7,324 nt of DNA from Actinomycetes bacterium (GTDB lineage Bacteria; Actinomycetota; Acidimicrobiia; Acidimicrobiales; Microtrichaceae): assembly GCA_023423475.1 (NCBI GenBank), contig JAFAFN010000200.1:1-7324 (forward strand). The letters are read 5' to 3'. Positions 1 through 6,460 of the stretch are shown here, one piece after another. Under the pieces are notes generated by a model, which was not told the origin of the DNA, made no database searches, and was given only the letters and a program-made list of their open reading frames with translations. The first letter of the stretch is position 1; every line of letters starts with the position of its first letter. A program made the position numbers and the translations under genes.

Positions 1-8
1 CACCTCCC

Positions 9-2891
9 GTGAACTCTTCGACCACTCCCCCAGCCCTCGATCTCGGGGACTTCGCCGACCGCCACGTCGGCCCCGACCTCGACGAGGTCGCCACCATGCT
101 CGGGACCGTCGGCATCGCCTCGCTCGAGGCACTGATCGACTCGGTCGTGCCCGCGTCGATCCTCGACGCCGCGCCGCTCGGACTGACCTCGATCCCCGAC
201 GAGACCGAGGCGCTGGCGGCGATCCGGCGCATCGCGGACCGCAACGAGGTGGTCACCACGCTCATCGGCACCGGCTACTACGGCACCCACACGCCGAACG
301 TCGTGCTGCGCAACATCCTCGAGAACCCGGCCTGGTACACGGCCTACACGCCCTACCAGCCGGAGATCTCCCAGGGCCGCCTCGAGGCGCTGCTCAACTT
401 CCAGACCGTCGTGAGCGACCTGACCGGCATGGACATCGCCAACGCGTCGCTGCTCGACGAGGCGACCGCGGCGGCCGAGGCGATGATGCTGGCCCGCCGC
501 CAGTCCAAGGTCGGCGCCGCCACGTTCTTCGTCGACGAGGACTGCCACCCGCAGGTCGTCGAGGTCACCCGCACCCGCGCCGAGCCGCTCGGCATCAAGC
601 TCGTCGTCGGCGATCCGCTGACCGACCTCGACGCACACGAGTGCTTCGGCGTGCTGCTCGCCTACCCGGGCAGCTCGGGATCCGTCCGCGACCTTCGCGA
701 GCTGACCGCCGCGGCCCGCGCCGGCGGCGCGGTCGTCTGCGTGGCCGCCGACCTGCTGGCGCTCACGTTGCTGACGCCGCCCGGCGAGTGGGGCGCCGAC
801 GTCGTCGTCGGGTCCGCCCAGCGCTTCGGCGTGCCCTTCGGCTTCGGCGGGCCCCATGCCGGCTACATGGCCGTCCGCGAGGGCTCACGACGCTCGCTGC
901 CGGGGCGCCTCGTCGGTGTTTCCGTCGACGCCCACGGCCGTCGGGCGCTGCGCCTCGCGCTGCAGACCCGTGAGCAGCACATCCGGCGCGAGAAGGCCAC
1001 GTCGAACATCTGCACCGCCCAGGTGCTGCTCGCCGTGATGGCCGCGTCGTACGCGACGTACCACGGCCCCGACGGGCTGCGCCGCATCGCCGAGCGCACC
1101 CACCAACTCACGCTCGCGGCGGTCGCCGCGCTGCGCGAGGCCGGTCTCGACGTCCTCGACGACGCGGTGTTCGACACCTTCACGGTCCGGATTCCGGGTG
1201 CTGCCGACGACGTCGTCGCCGCGGTGCTCGAGCAGGGCATCAACATCCGCCGCAGCTCCGGCGACTCGGTGGGGTGCTCCTTCGACGAGACCACGACCCC
1301 CGGGATCGTCTCGTCCCTGCTCGCCGGATTCGGGGTCCAGCGCTCCGCGGACGAGGTCGCCGCGGCCGCCGCGGCGCTCACCCCGCTGTCGACCATCGAC
1401 ACCGCGCTGCAGCGCACCTCGGAGTACCTGACCCACCCCACGTTCCACCGGTACCGCTCCGAGACCGAGATGCTGCGCTACCTGCGTCGCCTCGCCGACA
1501 AGGACCTGGCGCTCGACCGCACGATGATCCCGCTCGGCTCGTGCACGATGAAGCTCAACGCCACCGCCGAGATGATCCCCGTCACCTGGCCGGAGTTCGC
1601 ACAGATCCACCCCTTCGCACCACGTGAGCAGGCCGCCGGCTACCTCGAGCTCGTCGCGGACCTCGAAGCCGCGCTCTGCACCATCACCGGCTACGACGCC
1701 GTCTCGCTCCAGCCGAACGCGGGCAGCCAGGGAGAGTTCGCCGGGCTGCTCGCGATCCGCGAGTACCACCGCTCCCGGGGCGAGCTCGACCGCGACGTCT
1801 GCCTCATCCCCGCGTCGGCCCACGGCACCAACGCAGCCAGCGCCGTGATGGCCGGCATGCGAGTGGTCGTCGTGGCGACCGACGACGCCGGCAACGTCGA
1901 CATGGACGACCTGCGGGCGAAGACCGCCGAGCACGCGGACCGGCTCGCCGCGGTGATGGTGACCTACCCGTCGACCCACGGTGTCTTCGAGGAGGGCATC
2001 CGCGAGCTCTGCCAGGTCATCCACGCCGCAGGCGGCCAGGTGTACGTCGACGGCGCCAACCTGAACGCCCTCGTCGGTGTGGCCAAGCCGGGCGAGTTCG
2101 GTGCGGACGTCAGCCACCTCAACCTGCACAAGACCTTCTGCATCCCCCACGGCGGTGGTGGACCCGGCATCGGACCGGTCGCGGTGCGCGAGCACCTGGC
2201 GGCGTTCCTGCCGAACCACGGCCAGTGGGAGGGCGCCGGACCCGACTCGGGGCCGGGAGCCGTCTCGGCGGCGCCGTTCGGCTCGGCCAGCATCCTGCCG
2301 ATCACGTGGATGTACATCACGATGATGGGCGATCGCCTGCGTCGCTCGACCGAGGTCGCGATCCTCGCCGCCAACTACGTCGCGACGCGGCTGTCGCCGC
2401 ACTACCCCGTCCTCTACAGCGGGCGTGACGGCCTGGTGGCCCACGAGTGCATCATCGACCTCCGGCCGATCGAGAAGGCGACCGGCATCACGAACGAGGA
2501 CGTCGCCAAGCGGCTCATCGACTACGGCTTCCATGCGCCGACGATGTCGTTCCCGGTTCCGGGCACGCTCATGATCGAGCCGACCGAGTCCGAGGGGCTG
2601 GCCGAGCTCGACCGGTTCTGCGAGGCCATGATCGCGATCCGGGCCGAGATCGACCGGGTCGGCGACGGGACCTGGTCCGCCGAGGACAACCCGCTGGTGC
2701 ACGCGCCGCACACCGCCGAAGAGGTCGGCGGCGACGAGTGGGAGCACGCCTACCCGCGATCGCTCGCAGGTTGGCCGACCGCCCACCAGCGCGAGGGCAA
2801 GTACTGGTCGCCGGTCAGCCGGATCGACGGCGGCTACGGCGACCGCAACCTGGTCTGCTCGTGCCCGCCGCCCGAGGCGTTCGAGGACTGA
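9..2891 (+). CDS. gcvP: Glycine dehydrogenase (decarboxylating), glycine cleavage P-protein
   Basis: This PLP enzyme decarboxylates glycine and passes the aminomethyl group to the lipoyl arm of GcvH in the cytoplasm. The reading frame gives 960 residues, the usual length of the fused single-chain P-protein. The N-terminal half opens with [12 protein letters not shown] (residues 15-26), the family signature. The C-terminal half has [15 protein letters not shown] (about 507-521), QPNAGSQGE (568-576) and ASAHGTN (602-608). The PLP-binding lysine is K708 in NLHKTF, followed by the glycine-rich HGGGGPG. The chosen start is GTG at 9. It has no Shine-Dalgarno sequence in the eight bases available, and the frame is open to the window edge, so the true start could lie upstream. 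The ATG at 93 is too late because it would remove the conserved N-terminus. The gene converges on gcvT. Its own promoter is outside the window. Family identity is certain; only the start is open. Confidence 0.97.
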   Translation: MNSSTTPPALDLGDFADRHVGPDLDEVATMLGTVGIASLEALIDSVVPASILDAAPLGLTSIPDETEALAAIRRIADRNEVVTTLIGTGYYGTHTPNVVLRNILENPAWYTAYTPYQPEISQGRLEALLNFQTVVSDLTGMDIANASLLDEATAAAEAMMLARRQSKVGAATFFVDEDCHPQVVEVTRTRAEPLGIKLVVGDPLTDLDAHECFGVLLAYPGSSGSVRDLRELTAAARAGGAVVCVAADLLALTLLTPPGEWGADVVVGSAQRFGVPFGFGGPHAGYMAVREGSRRSLPGRLVGVSVDAHGRRALRLALQTREQHIRREKATSNICTAQVLLAVMAASYATYHGPDGLRRIAERTHQLTLAAVAALREAGLDVLDDAVFDTFTVRIPGAADDVVAAVLEQGINIRRSSGDSVGCSFDETTTPGIVSSLLAGFGVQRSADEVAAAAAALTPLSTIDTALQRTSEYLTHPTFHRYRSETEMLRYLRRLADKDLALDRTMIPLGSCTMKLNATAEMIPVTWPEFAQIHPFAPREQAAGYLELVADLEAALCTITGYDAVSLQPNAGSQGEFAGLLAIREYHRSRGELDRDVCLIPASAHGTNAASAVMAGMRVVVVATDDAGNVDMDDLRAKTAEHADRLAAVMVTYPSTHGVFEEGIRELCQVIHAAGGQVYVDGANLNALVGVAKPGEFGADVSHLNLHKTFCIPHGGGGPGIGPVAVREHLAAFLPNHGQWEGAGPDSGPGAVSAAPFGSASILPITWMYITMMGDRLRRSTEVAILAANYVATRLSPHYPVLYSGRDGLVAHECIIDLRPIEKATGITNEDVAKRLIDYGFHAPTMSFPVPGTLMIEPTESEGLAELDRFCEAMIAIRAEIDRVGDGTWSAEDNPLVHAPHTAEEVGGDEWEHAYPRSLAGWPTAHQREGKYWSPVSRIDGGYGDRNLVCSCPPPEAFED

Positions 2892-2900
2892 GTCACATCT

Positions 2901-2950
2901 GTTCTGGGTGCACTTCTTCCGGGTCCACCCGGACGAGGTGCACCCAGAAC
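2901..2950. terminator. 50-bp palindrome between convergent gcvP and gcvT; probable bidirectional terminator
   Basis: A perfect 13-bp inverted repeat (GTTCTGGGTGCAC at 2901-2913, complement at 2938-2950) encloses a second one (TCCGGGT at 2918-2924 against ACCCGGA at 2927-2933). Read as + strand RNA the two nearly merge: of 24 opposed positions 22 are Watson-Crick, one is a U-G wobble (2914/2937) and one is mismatched (2917/2934). The structure lies 9 bases after the gcvP stop and 8 bases before the gcvT stop. Neither side has a U-tract, which is common for hairpin terminators in high-GC actinobacteria. The role is inferred from symmetry and position. A dispersed palindromic repeat is the alternative. 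Confidence 0.8.
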
Positions 2951-2958
2951 CGGATCCG

Positions 2959-4032
2959 TCAGTGCTTGGCGACGAAGGGGAGCTCGGCGCAGCGCGCCGG
3001 GACCTCGGTCCCCCGCACGTCGATCGTGAGCTCGTCCCCGGGCTGCACCGCGGGGTCGACGAAGGCGAGCGCGATGCCGTGACCCAGCACCGGTGAGAAG
3101 TTCCCCGAGCTGATCCGACCGACGACCTCGCCGTCGCGCAGGACCGACTGGCCCTCTCGCGGCGGCCGGCGCCCTTCGGTGCTCAGGCCCCGCAGCGCCA
3201 CCGACGGTCCGGCGTCGCGCTGGGTCTCGAGGGCGCCGCGTCCGCGGAAGTCGCCCTTGGTCCAGCTGACGACCCAGCCGAGCCCTGCGTCCAGCGTGGT
3301 GATGCCTGGCCCGAGCTCGTGGCCGTGCAGCGGCAGGGCCGCTTCGAGCCGGAGCGTGTCGCGTGCGCCGAGTCCGGCCGGTTCGATCCCGGCAGCGGTG
3401 ACCAGGTTCCAGAACTTCTCGGCGACGGACACGGGCACGGCGAACTCGACGCCGTCCTCGCCCGTGTAGCCGGTGCCGGCGATGAGGCACTGCTCGCCGT
3501 CGAACTCGAAGGGGACCACCCGGAAGCGACCCACGTCGACGGGCACCGGCAGCGCGTCGCGCAGCAGCTCGCGTGCCTGTGGGCCCTGCACCGCGATGAT
3601 CGCCCTGGTCGCCGTCGTGTCCTCGACGGTGATCTCGGCACCGGCCGCGGCCTCGACGAGCGCCGAGGTGACGCGATCGGTGTTCGACGCGTTCGGCATG
3701 ACGTCGAACACCTCAGGCTCGACCCACCACACGATGATGTCGTCGAGCACCGACGCATCGGTGTCGTCGAGCAGGTGCGTGTACTGGGCCCGACCTGGCT
3801 CGATCTTGGCCAGGTCGTTGGTGAGCGTCCGCTGGAGCGACTCGTAGGCGCCGGGTCCGCTGACGCGGACCGTGCCCAGGTGCGACACGTCGAACACCAC
3901 CGCGGACTCACGGCAGCGGCGGTGCTCCTCGAGGGTGCCGTCAGGGTACGACAGCGGCATCTGCCAGCCGCCGAAGGGAACCATCTTCGCCCCGAGGGCG
4001 CGGTGAACCGCATCGAGCGGTGACGTGAGCAT
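2959..4032 (-). CDS. gcvT: Aminomethyltransferase, glycine cleavage T-protein
   Basis: GcvT releases ammonia from aminomethyl-lipoyl GcvH and transfers the one-carbon unit to tetrahydrofolate, making 5,10-methylene-THF. The 357 residues fit the family. Visible motifs in order: LGAKMVPFGGWQMP (13-26), a FDVSHLG segment (47-53), VLDDIIV (95-101) with the expected catalytic aspartate, NASNTDR (114-120), GYTGEDGVEF (188-197), GARDTLRLEA (222-231) and LPLHGHEL (233-240). A SSGNFSPVLGHGIAL block and a closing LPFVAKH follow. The start is ATG at 4032, 10 bases after the upstream MerR stop. No good Shine-Dalgarno is visible there, so translation may depend on the upstream gene. It is the last gene of the - strand unit. 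In M. tuberculosis gcvT is located away from gcvH-garA, so its place here differs. Confidence 0.97.
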   Translation of the reverse strand: MLTSPLDAVHRALGAKMVPFGGWQMPLSYPDGTLEEHRRCRESAVVFDVSHLGTVRVSGPGAYESLQRTLTNDLAKIEPGRAQYTHLLDDTDASVLDDIIVWWVEPEVFDVMPNASNTDRVTSALVEAAAGAEITVEDTTATRAIIAVQGPQARELLRDALPVPVDVGRFRVVPFEFDGEQCLIAGTGYTGEDGVEFAVPVSVAEKFWNLVTAAGIEPAGLGARDTLRLEAALPLHGHELGPGITTLDAGLGWVVSWTKGDFRGRGALETQRDAGPSVALRGLSTEGRRPPREGQSVLRDGEVVGRISSGNFSPVLGHGIALAFVDPAVQPGDELTIDVRGTEVPARCAELPFVAKH

Positions 4033-4042
4033 GTCAGGGGGC

Positions 4043-4606
4043 CTAGCGGGCTGCTGCGTCGAGCGGTGTCGACTCGAGCGGATCGACCGCCGCGATGCCG
4101 TCGGCCGGGTCGATGACGACCTCGTCCGCGGGACGCAGCTCGACGATGCGAGCGTCGATCTCGTCCTTCACCCCAGCGAGCGCGAGCACGTTCAGCACAC
4201 CCTGGCCCTTCTGCAGCACGTCGATCAGCTCGCCGTCGGAACGGACCAGCACCGAGCTCTTGCCGCTGATGACGAGGTTCGCCGAGGAGATGTCCTCGCC
4301 CAGCTGCTCGCGCATGTAGGTGAAGACCTCTCGCACCGACTCGAGCTTCAACCCGGAGTCGAGCAGGGTCTTGATGACCTTGAGCTCGAGCAGGTCGCGG
4401 TAGGAGTACAGGCGACGCGAGCCGCTGCCGTGTGCCTCTGCCAACGAGGGACGCACCAGGTCGGTGCGCGCCCAGTAGTCGAGCTGGCGGTACGTGATCC
4501 CGACGATCTCGGCGGTCTTGCGACCGCTGAAGCCGACCTGCGAGGGCGCAGGGTCGTCGACCAGCTCGAGCTGCTCGGTCCTCGTGTTGGTCGCCACGTC
4601 ATCCAT
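4043..4606 (-). CDS. MerR-family transcriptional regulator, Rv1830-like
   Basis: Predicted DNA-binding regulator of 187 residues. A MerR winged helix spans about residues 24-100: the helix-turn-helix is in GFSGRKTAEIVGITYRQLDY (25-44), followed by WARTDLV, and the wing in GSGSRRLYSYRDLL (60-73). A coiled dimerisation helix and a C-terminal domain with GQGVLNVLALAG (134-145) follow. There is no cysteine cluster, so it is not a metal-sensing MerR. The order BFN gene then this MerR matches Rv1829-Rv1830. The start was set at ATG 4606 because GGAG sits 9 bases upstream. A GTG at 4621 would add five residues but overlaps that GGAG and has no ribosome site of its own. The gap to the BFN gene (about 160 bases) holds a candidate promoter, so it may be transcribed separately with gcvT. 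Its target genes are not visible from sequence. Confidence 0.9.
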   Translation of the reverse strand: MDDVATNTRTEQLELVDDPAPSQVGFSGRKTAEIVGITYRQLDYWARTDLVRPSLAEAHGSGSRRLYSYRDLLELKVIKTLLDSGLKLESVREVFTYMREQLGEDISSANLVISGKSSVLVRSDGELIDVLQKGQGVLNVLALAGVKDEIDARIVELRPADEVVIDPADGIAAVDPLESTPLDAAAR

Positions 4607-4615
4607 GGTTGCCGG

Positions 4616-4619
4616 CTCC
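4616..4619 (-). promoter_or_regulatory. Ribosome binding site deciding the MerR start
   Basis: GGAG read on the - strand, 9 bases before ATG 4606. It overlaps the alternative GTG codon (4619-4621), which argues against that GTG as the start. Confidence 0.6.
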
Positions 4620-4670
4620 ACTGCTCGATCGACTGGTGCGCACTGCCCCGAGGCACGTTCCGCTCGAACG

Positions 4671-4680
4671 CACCCGGGTG
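4671..4680. repeat. 10-bp perfect palindrome CACCCGGGTG
   Basis: A self-complementary decamer in the leader of the second MerR gene, one base downstream of the candidate -10 hexamer (4682-4687). Its position near the transcription start would suit an operator. In GC-rich DNA such a decamer can also occur by chance. Confidence 0.35.
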
Positions 4681-4681
4681 A

Positions 4682-4711
4682 ATTGCAGTCGGGAAATTAC
4701 TCCCACGTCAC
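4682..4711 (-). promoter_or_regulatory. Candidate promoter with inverted repeat in the spacer, upstream of the MerR gene
   Basis: On the - strand, GTGACG (4711-4706) and TGCAAT (4687-4682) each match four of six consensus sigma70-type positions and are separated by 18 bases. Centred in the spacer is GGGA-N6-TCCC (4691-4704), with an AT-rich centre that stands out in this GC-rich region. MerR proteins typically bind dyads in long spacers, so autoregulation is plausible. The hexamers are weak and the assignment is tentative. Confidence 0.35.
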
Positions 4712-4718
4712 CAGTATG

Positions 4719-4749
4719 GGGTGGATGCGGCTCGACCGCACTCCCACCC
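4719..4749 (-). terminator. Hairpin just downstream of the BFN gene; possible terminator or attenuator
   Basis: CCACCC (4744-4749) pairs with GGGTGG (4719-4724), and CCGCA (4736-4740) with TGCGG (4726-4730), around a five-base loop and with a small internal loop. It begins about 15 bases after the BFN stop codon on the - strand. There is no U-tract. It might partly separate the upstream genes from the MerR-gcvT pair. Confidence 0.35.
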
Positions 4750-4764
4750 GTCGATCGCCCCGTC

Positions 4765-5259
4765 TCAGGAGTCGAAGTCCTCCGGGGAGACGTTGTCGAT
4801 GAACTGCCGGAACTCCTCGACGACGTCCTCGGGGGTCTCGTCCTCGTCGAGGTCGACCTCCTCGACGAACCCGGCCTCGTCGAGCACCTCTTCCGCGGAG
4901 AAGATCGGACACCCGACACGGACCGCCAGCGCCACCGCATCGGAGGGTCGCGCCGAGATCTGGTGCATGCCACCGGGACCGGTCAGCTGCAGCTCGGCGA
5001 AGTAGGTGGTGTCACGCAGCTCGGTGATCACCACGCGGTCGAGCTGCGCACCGAGCTCGTCGAGCACGTCGCAGAACAGGTCGTGGGTGAGCGGTCGGGG
5101 TGTCTCGACACCCTCGAGCGCGAACGCGATCGCCGTGGCCTCGGGCCCACCGATGAAGATCGACAACTGCCGGTGCCGTCCCTCGAGCTCCCGCAGCACC
5201 ACGACCGGGGTGTTGCTCGGGAGCTCGACACGCACCGCGACGAGCTCGAGTTCGATCAC
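4765..5259 (-). CDS. BFN/DUF151 (bifunctional nuclease family) protein, Rv1829-like
   Basis: A 164-residue protein of the DUF151/BFN family. Some members, mainly in plants, have reported nuclease activity; the bacterial role is poorly defined. The family core is clear: a strand-rich start MIELELVAVRVEL, LSIFIGGPEATAIAFALEG (32-50), HDLFCDVLDELGA (59-71) and the signature ARPSDAVALAVR (103-114) followed by CPIF. After the core is a very acidic tail (about 131-164), with many Asp and Glu and ending in EDFDS. The start is GTG at 5259. An in-frame TAG at 5269-5271 rules out a start further upstream, and AGGG seven bases before the GTG is a weak ribosome site. The GTG overlaps the stop of a 24-codon minicistron (GTGA). 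It lies between two MerR genes, as in mycobacteria. Confidence 0.9.
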   Translation of the reverse strand: MIELELVAVRVELPSNTPVVVLRELEGRHRQLSIFIGGPEATAIAFALEGVETPRPLTHDLFCDVLDELGAQLDRVVITELRDTTYFAELQLTGPGGMHQISARPSDAVALAVRVGCPIFSAEEVLDEAGFVEEVDLDEDETPEDVVEEFRQFIDNVSPEDFDS

Positions 5260-5330
5260 CGACCCACCCTAACCCGGGCCGCGGGGGCCCTTTTGATCAC
5301 CCTGGCGCGCTCGATCACCCTGGCTCGCAT
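5256..5330 (-). CDS. Possible 24-residue arginine-rich minicistron bridging ftsR and the BFN gene
   Basis: The ATG at 5330 shares one base with the ftsR stop (TGATG), and its TGA (5258-5256) overlaps the GTG start of the BFN gene (GTGA). The open frame therefore fills the whole gap between the two genes. The predicted peptide has eight arginines and one lysine in 24 residues and an internal repeat ARVIER/ARVIKR, which comes from the DNA repeat at 5295-5324. No homologue is recognised. It may serve only to carry ribosomes to the BFN start, or the frame may be open by chance, as GC-rich frames often are. Confidence 0.3.
   Translation of the reverse strand: MRARVIERARVIKRAPAARVRVGR
5295..5324. 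repeat. Direct repeat GATCACCCTGGC, 18-base period
   Basis: The 12-mer GATCACCCTGGC occurs at 5295-5306 and 5313-5324. The two full 18-base units agree at 15 of 18 positions. It lies between ftsR and the BFN gene and looks like a small tandem duplication. Because 18 is a multiple of three, it keeps the minicistron frame open. Confidence 0.7.
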
Positions 5331-6424
5331 CAGGTGCCGAGCACCGGACCCAGCTGACGCCGCAGCAACGCCGAGTGCAGCTCCTCGCCGAGTCGTACGA
5401 GGTCGTCGCTGCGCTCGGCGGCGTGGCGGCGGGCCTCCGGGTTGCGCTGCTTGAGCAGGGGGAAGACCAGCTGCTCGATGAAGCCGGCCTCTCGCTCGGC
5501 GGCGATCTTGTACATGCGCAGGTGCCGTGGCTCGACGCCGAGCGCGGCGTACGCCGCGGCGATGCGGGCGACCGCCAGCGCGTCGCCGTCGTAGGCGGGA
5601 TTGCCGCCGAGCACGACGGGCACGATCAGACCGAAGTCCTCGAGCCCGGCGAGCAGCTCGACCGAGATGCCGGCGGCCTCGCAGAGCTCGGTCCGACTGA
5701 GTCGCTCGACGCTCACCGGATGCTCCTCGATCGGTCGTCGTTCCGGGGTGGGAGCCTCGGCAGTCGTGTCGTCGCGCCGCGGGCGGCGCGCTCGCCTCGG
5801 GTCCTCCTGGAGCGCCGCGACGACGTCCGCCGGGGTGCTGTGCGCCGGACGTGGCGCCTGGCGGGCCGCCGTGTCCGCCTCGGGCTCCGGTTCGGTGACG
5901 GGGTCGCCCCCGCCGGGAGCCGGCGACACATCGGCCGTCGGGGCAGGTGACGTCGGAGCGTCGGCAGGCGGCGCGGCAGTCGGTGGCGCGGCAGTCGGTG
6001 GCTTCGGTGGCGCCGACGAGACCGCCGGGTGCGAGGGCGACCGGGGCGGCGCCTCGTCGTCGCTGTCGTCGTCCTGGTCGTGGTCGGCGTCGTCCGCGAC
6101 CGCATCGTCGGGGGCGTCCTCGGGCGAGGACCACAACGTGGGTTGGGCTCCGGGTGCGTCGAGGGTGTCGACGCCCTGGTCGAGCATCTTGCGGATGACC
6201 TTCAGCGGCAGGAAGTGGTCACGCTGCTGTCGCAGGATCCACCGCAACCGGTCGATGTCCGCGTCGTAGAACTTGCGGTAGCCCGACGCGGTCCGCTCCG
6301 GCGCGATGAGCCCCTGGCTCTCGAGGAAGCGGATCTTCGAGATCGTGACGTCCGGGAAGTCCTCCTGGACGAGTGAGAGGACCTCACCGATGGCGAGATG
6401 GCCGTTCGCGGTCACGTCGGTCAT
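5330..6424 (-). CDS. ftsR: MerR-family regulator, FtsR/Rv1828-like, with long disordered linker
   Basis: In Corynebacterium glutamicum, FtsR activates ftsZ; Rv1828 is the mycobacterial counterpart. Residues 10-87 are a MerR winged helix (AIGEVLSLVQEDFPDVTISK, then RFLESQGLIAPERTASGYRK and a DIDRLRWIL helix). Residues about 239-364 are the conserved C-terminal domain, itself helix-turn-helix-like: LSRTELCEAAGISVELL (242-258), FGLIVPV, ARIAAAYAALGVEPRHLRMY (286-305) and AEREAGFIEQLVFPLL. Between them are about 150 low-complexity residues: an acidic Asp cluster (102-124), an Ala/Pro tract with a PTAAP repeat (143-152) and a basic RRARRPRR patch (210-217). At 364 residues it is far longer than Rv1828 (about 250), almost entirely because of this linker. 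ATG 6424 is preceded by GGGGTG five bases upstream and is coupled to a minicistron stop. The family is sure; the division role here is inferred. Confidence 0.9.
   Translation of the reverse strand: MTDVTANGHLAIGEVLSLVQEDFPDVTISKIRFLESQGLIAPERTASGYRKFYDADIDRLRWILRQQRDHFLPLKVIRKMLDQGVDTLDAPGAQPTLWSSPEDAPDDAVADDADHDQDDDSDDEAPPRSPSHPAVSSAPPKPPTAAPPTAAPPADAPTSPAPTADVSPAPGGGDPVTEPEPEADTAARQAPRPAHSTPADVVAALQEDPRRARRPRRDDTTAEAPTPERRPIEEHPVSVERLSRTELCEAAGISVELLAGLEDFGLIVPVVLGGNPAYDGDALAVARIAAAYAALGVEPRHLRMYKIAAEREAGFIEQLVFPLLKQRNPEARRHAAERSDDLVRLGEELHSALLRRQLGPVLGT
5971..6000. repeat. 15-bp perfect tandem repeat inside the ftsR linker
   Basis: Two identical copies of GCGCGGCAGTCGGTG (5971-5985 and 5986-6000) encode the repeated PTAAP pentapeptide of the FtsR linker on the - strand. 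A partial third copy follows. The period keeps the frame, so copy number could vary between strains without breaking the gene. Confidence 0.75.
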
Positions 6425-6441
6425 CGTGGCACCCCGATCAT
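6421..6441 (-). other. Six-codon minicistron MIGVPR coupled to the ftsR start
   Basis: This is the second unit of the same chain. It starts at ATG 6441 and stops at TGA 6423-6421, which overlaps the ftsR ATG (6424-6422) as ATGA. It is nearly identical to the preceding minicistron because of the DNA duplication. Translation is unproven. Confidence 0.25.
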
Positions 6442-6460
6442 GCTGGCGCCCCGATCATGC
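6427..6460. repeat. 17-bp tandem duplication at the garA-ftsR junction
   Basis: TGGCACCCCGATCATGC (6427-6443) and TGGCGCCCCGATCATGC (6444-6460) differ at one base. On the - strand each copy holds an ATGATC start-like sequence followed by a GGGG tract. The first copy includes the garA stop. The second supplies the weak ribosome site of ftsR. Confidence 0.8.
6438..6458 (-). other. Six-codon minicistron MIGAPA coupled to the garA stop
   Basis: Its ATG (6458-6456) overlaps the garA TGA (6457-6455) as ATGA, and its own TGA (6440-6438) overlaps the next ATG in the same way. It is defined by the tandem 17-bp repeat. Whether it is translated is unknown; a role in reinitiation is conjecture. Confidence 0.25.

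Noticed and set aside
1..8. GGGAGGTG on the - strand at the left edge, resembling a ribosome site for a leftward gene
   Set aside because: No start codon or coding sequence is visible beyond the edge, so it cannot be supported.
885..2786. A 633-codon open frame on the - strand opposite gcvP
   Set aside because: It lies entirely within gcvP, shows no family motif, and its composition is what GC-rich antisense frames produce. The gcvP frame carries every conserved motif.
4043..4621. GTG at 4621 as the start of the second MerR gene
   Set aside because: It has no ribosome site and overlaps the GGAG that serves ATG 4606. The five extra residues are not part of the conserved domain.
3319..4681. 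Long + strand open frames (3319-4023 and 4025-4681) opposite gcvT and the MerR gene
   Set aside because: They are antisense shadows of clearly conserved genes, with no recognisable domain or ribosome site.
4713..4718. CATACT on the - strand as a -10 element for the MerR gene
   Set aside because: The bases 17 upstream (GTGCGG) do not resemble a -35 element, and it abuts the hairpin. The GTGACG/TGCAAT pair fits slightly better.
4607..4764. A glycine riboswitch upstream of the MerR-gcvT pair
   Set aside because: Glycine riboswitches are common before gcv genes, but this gap is too short for a tandem aptamer and shows no aptamer-like conserved core. The leaders of gcvP and gcvH lie outside the window, so they cannot be judged.
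5276..5294. GGGCC-N5-GGCCC followed by TTTT, resembling an intrinsic terminator on the + strand
   Set aside because: There is no + strand gene upstream for it to end. On the coding strand the sequence precedes the stem as AAAA, so it is not a terminator there.
5256..6134. A 292-codon - strand frame overlapping ftsR
   Set aside because: Its body is an out-of-frame reading of the ftsR linker and C-terminal domain. Only its last 24 codons, outside ftsR, are worth noting as a possible minicistron.
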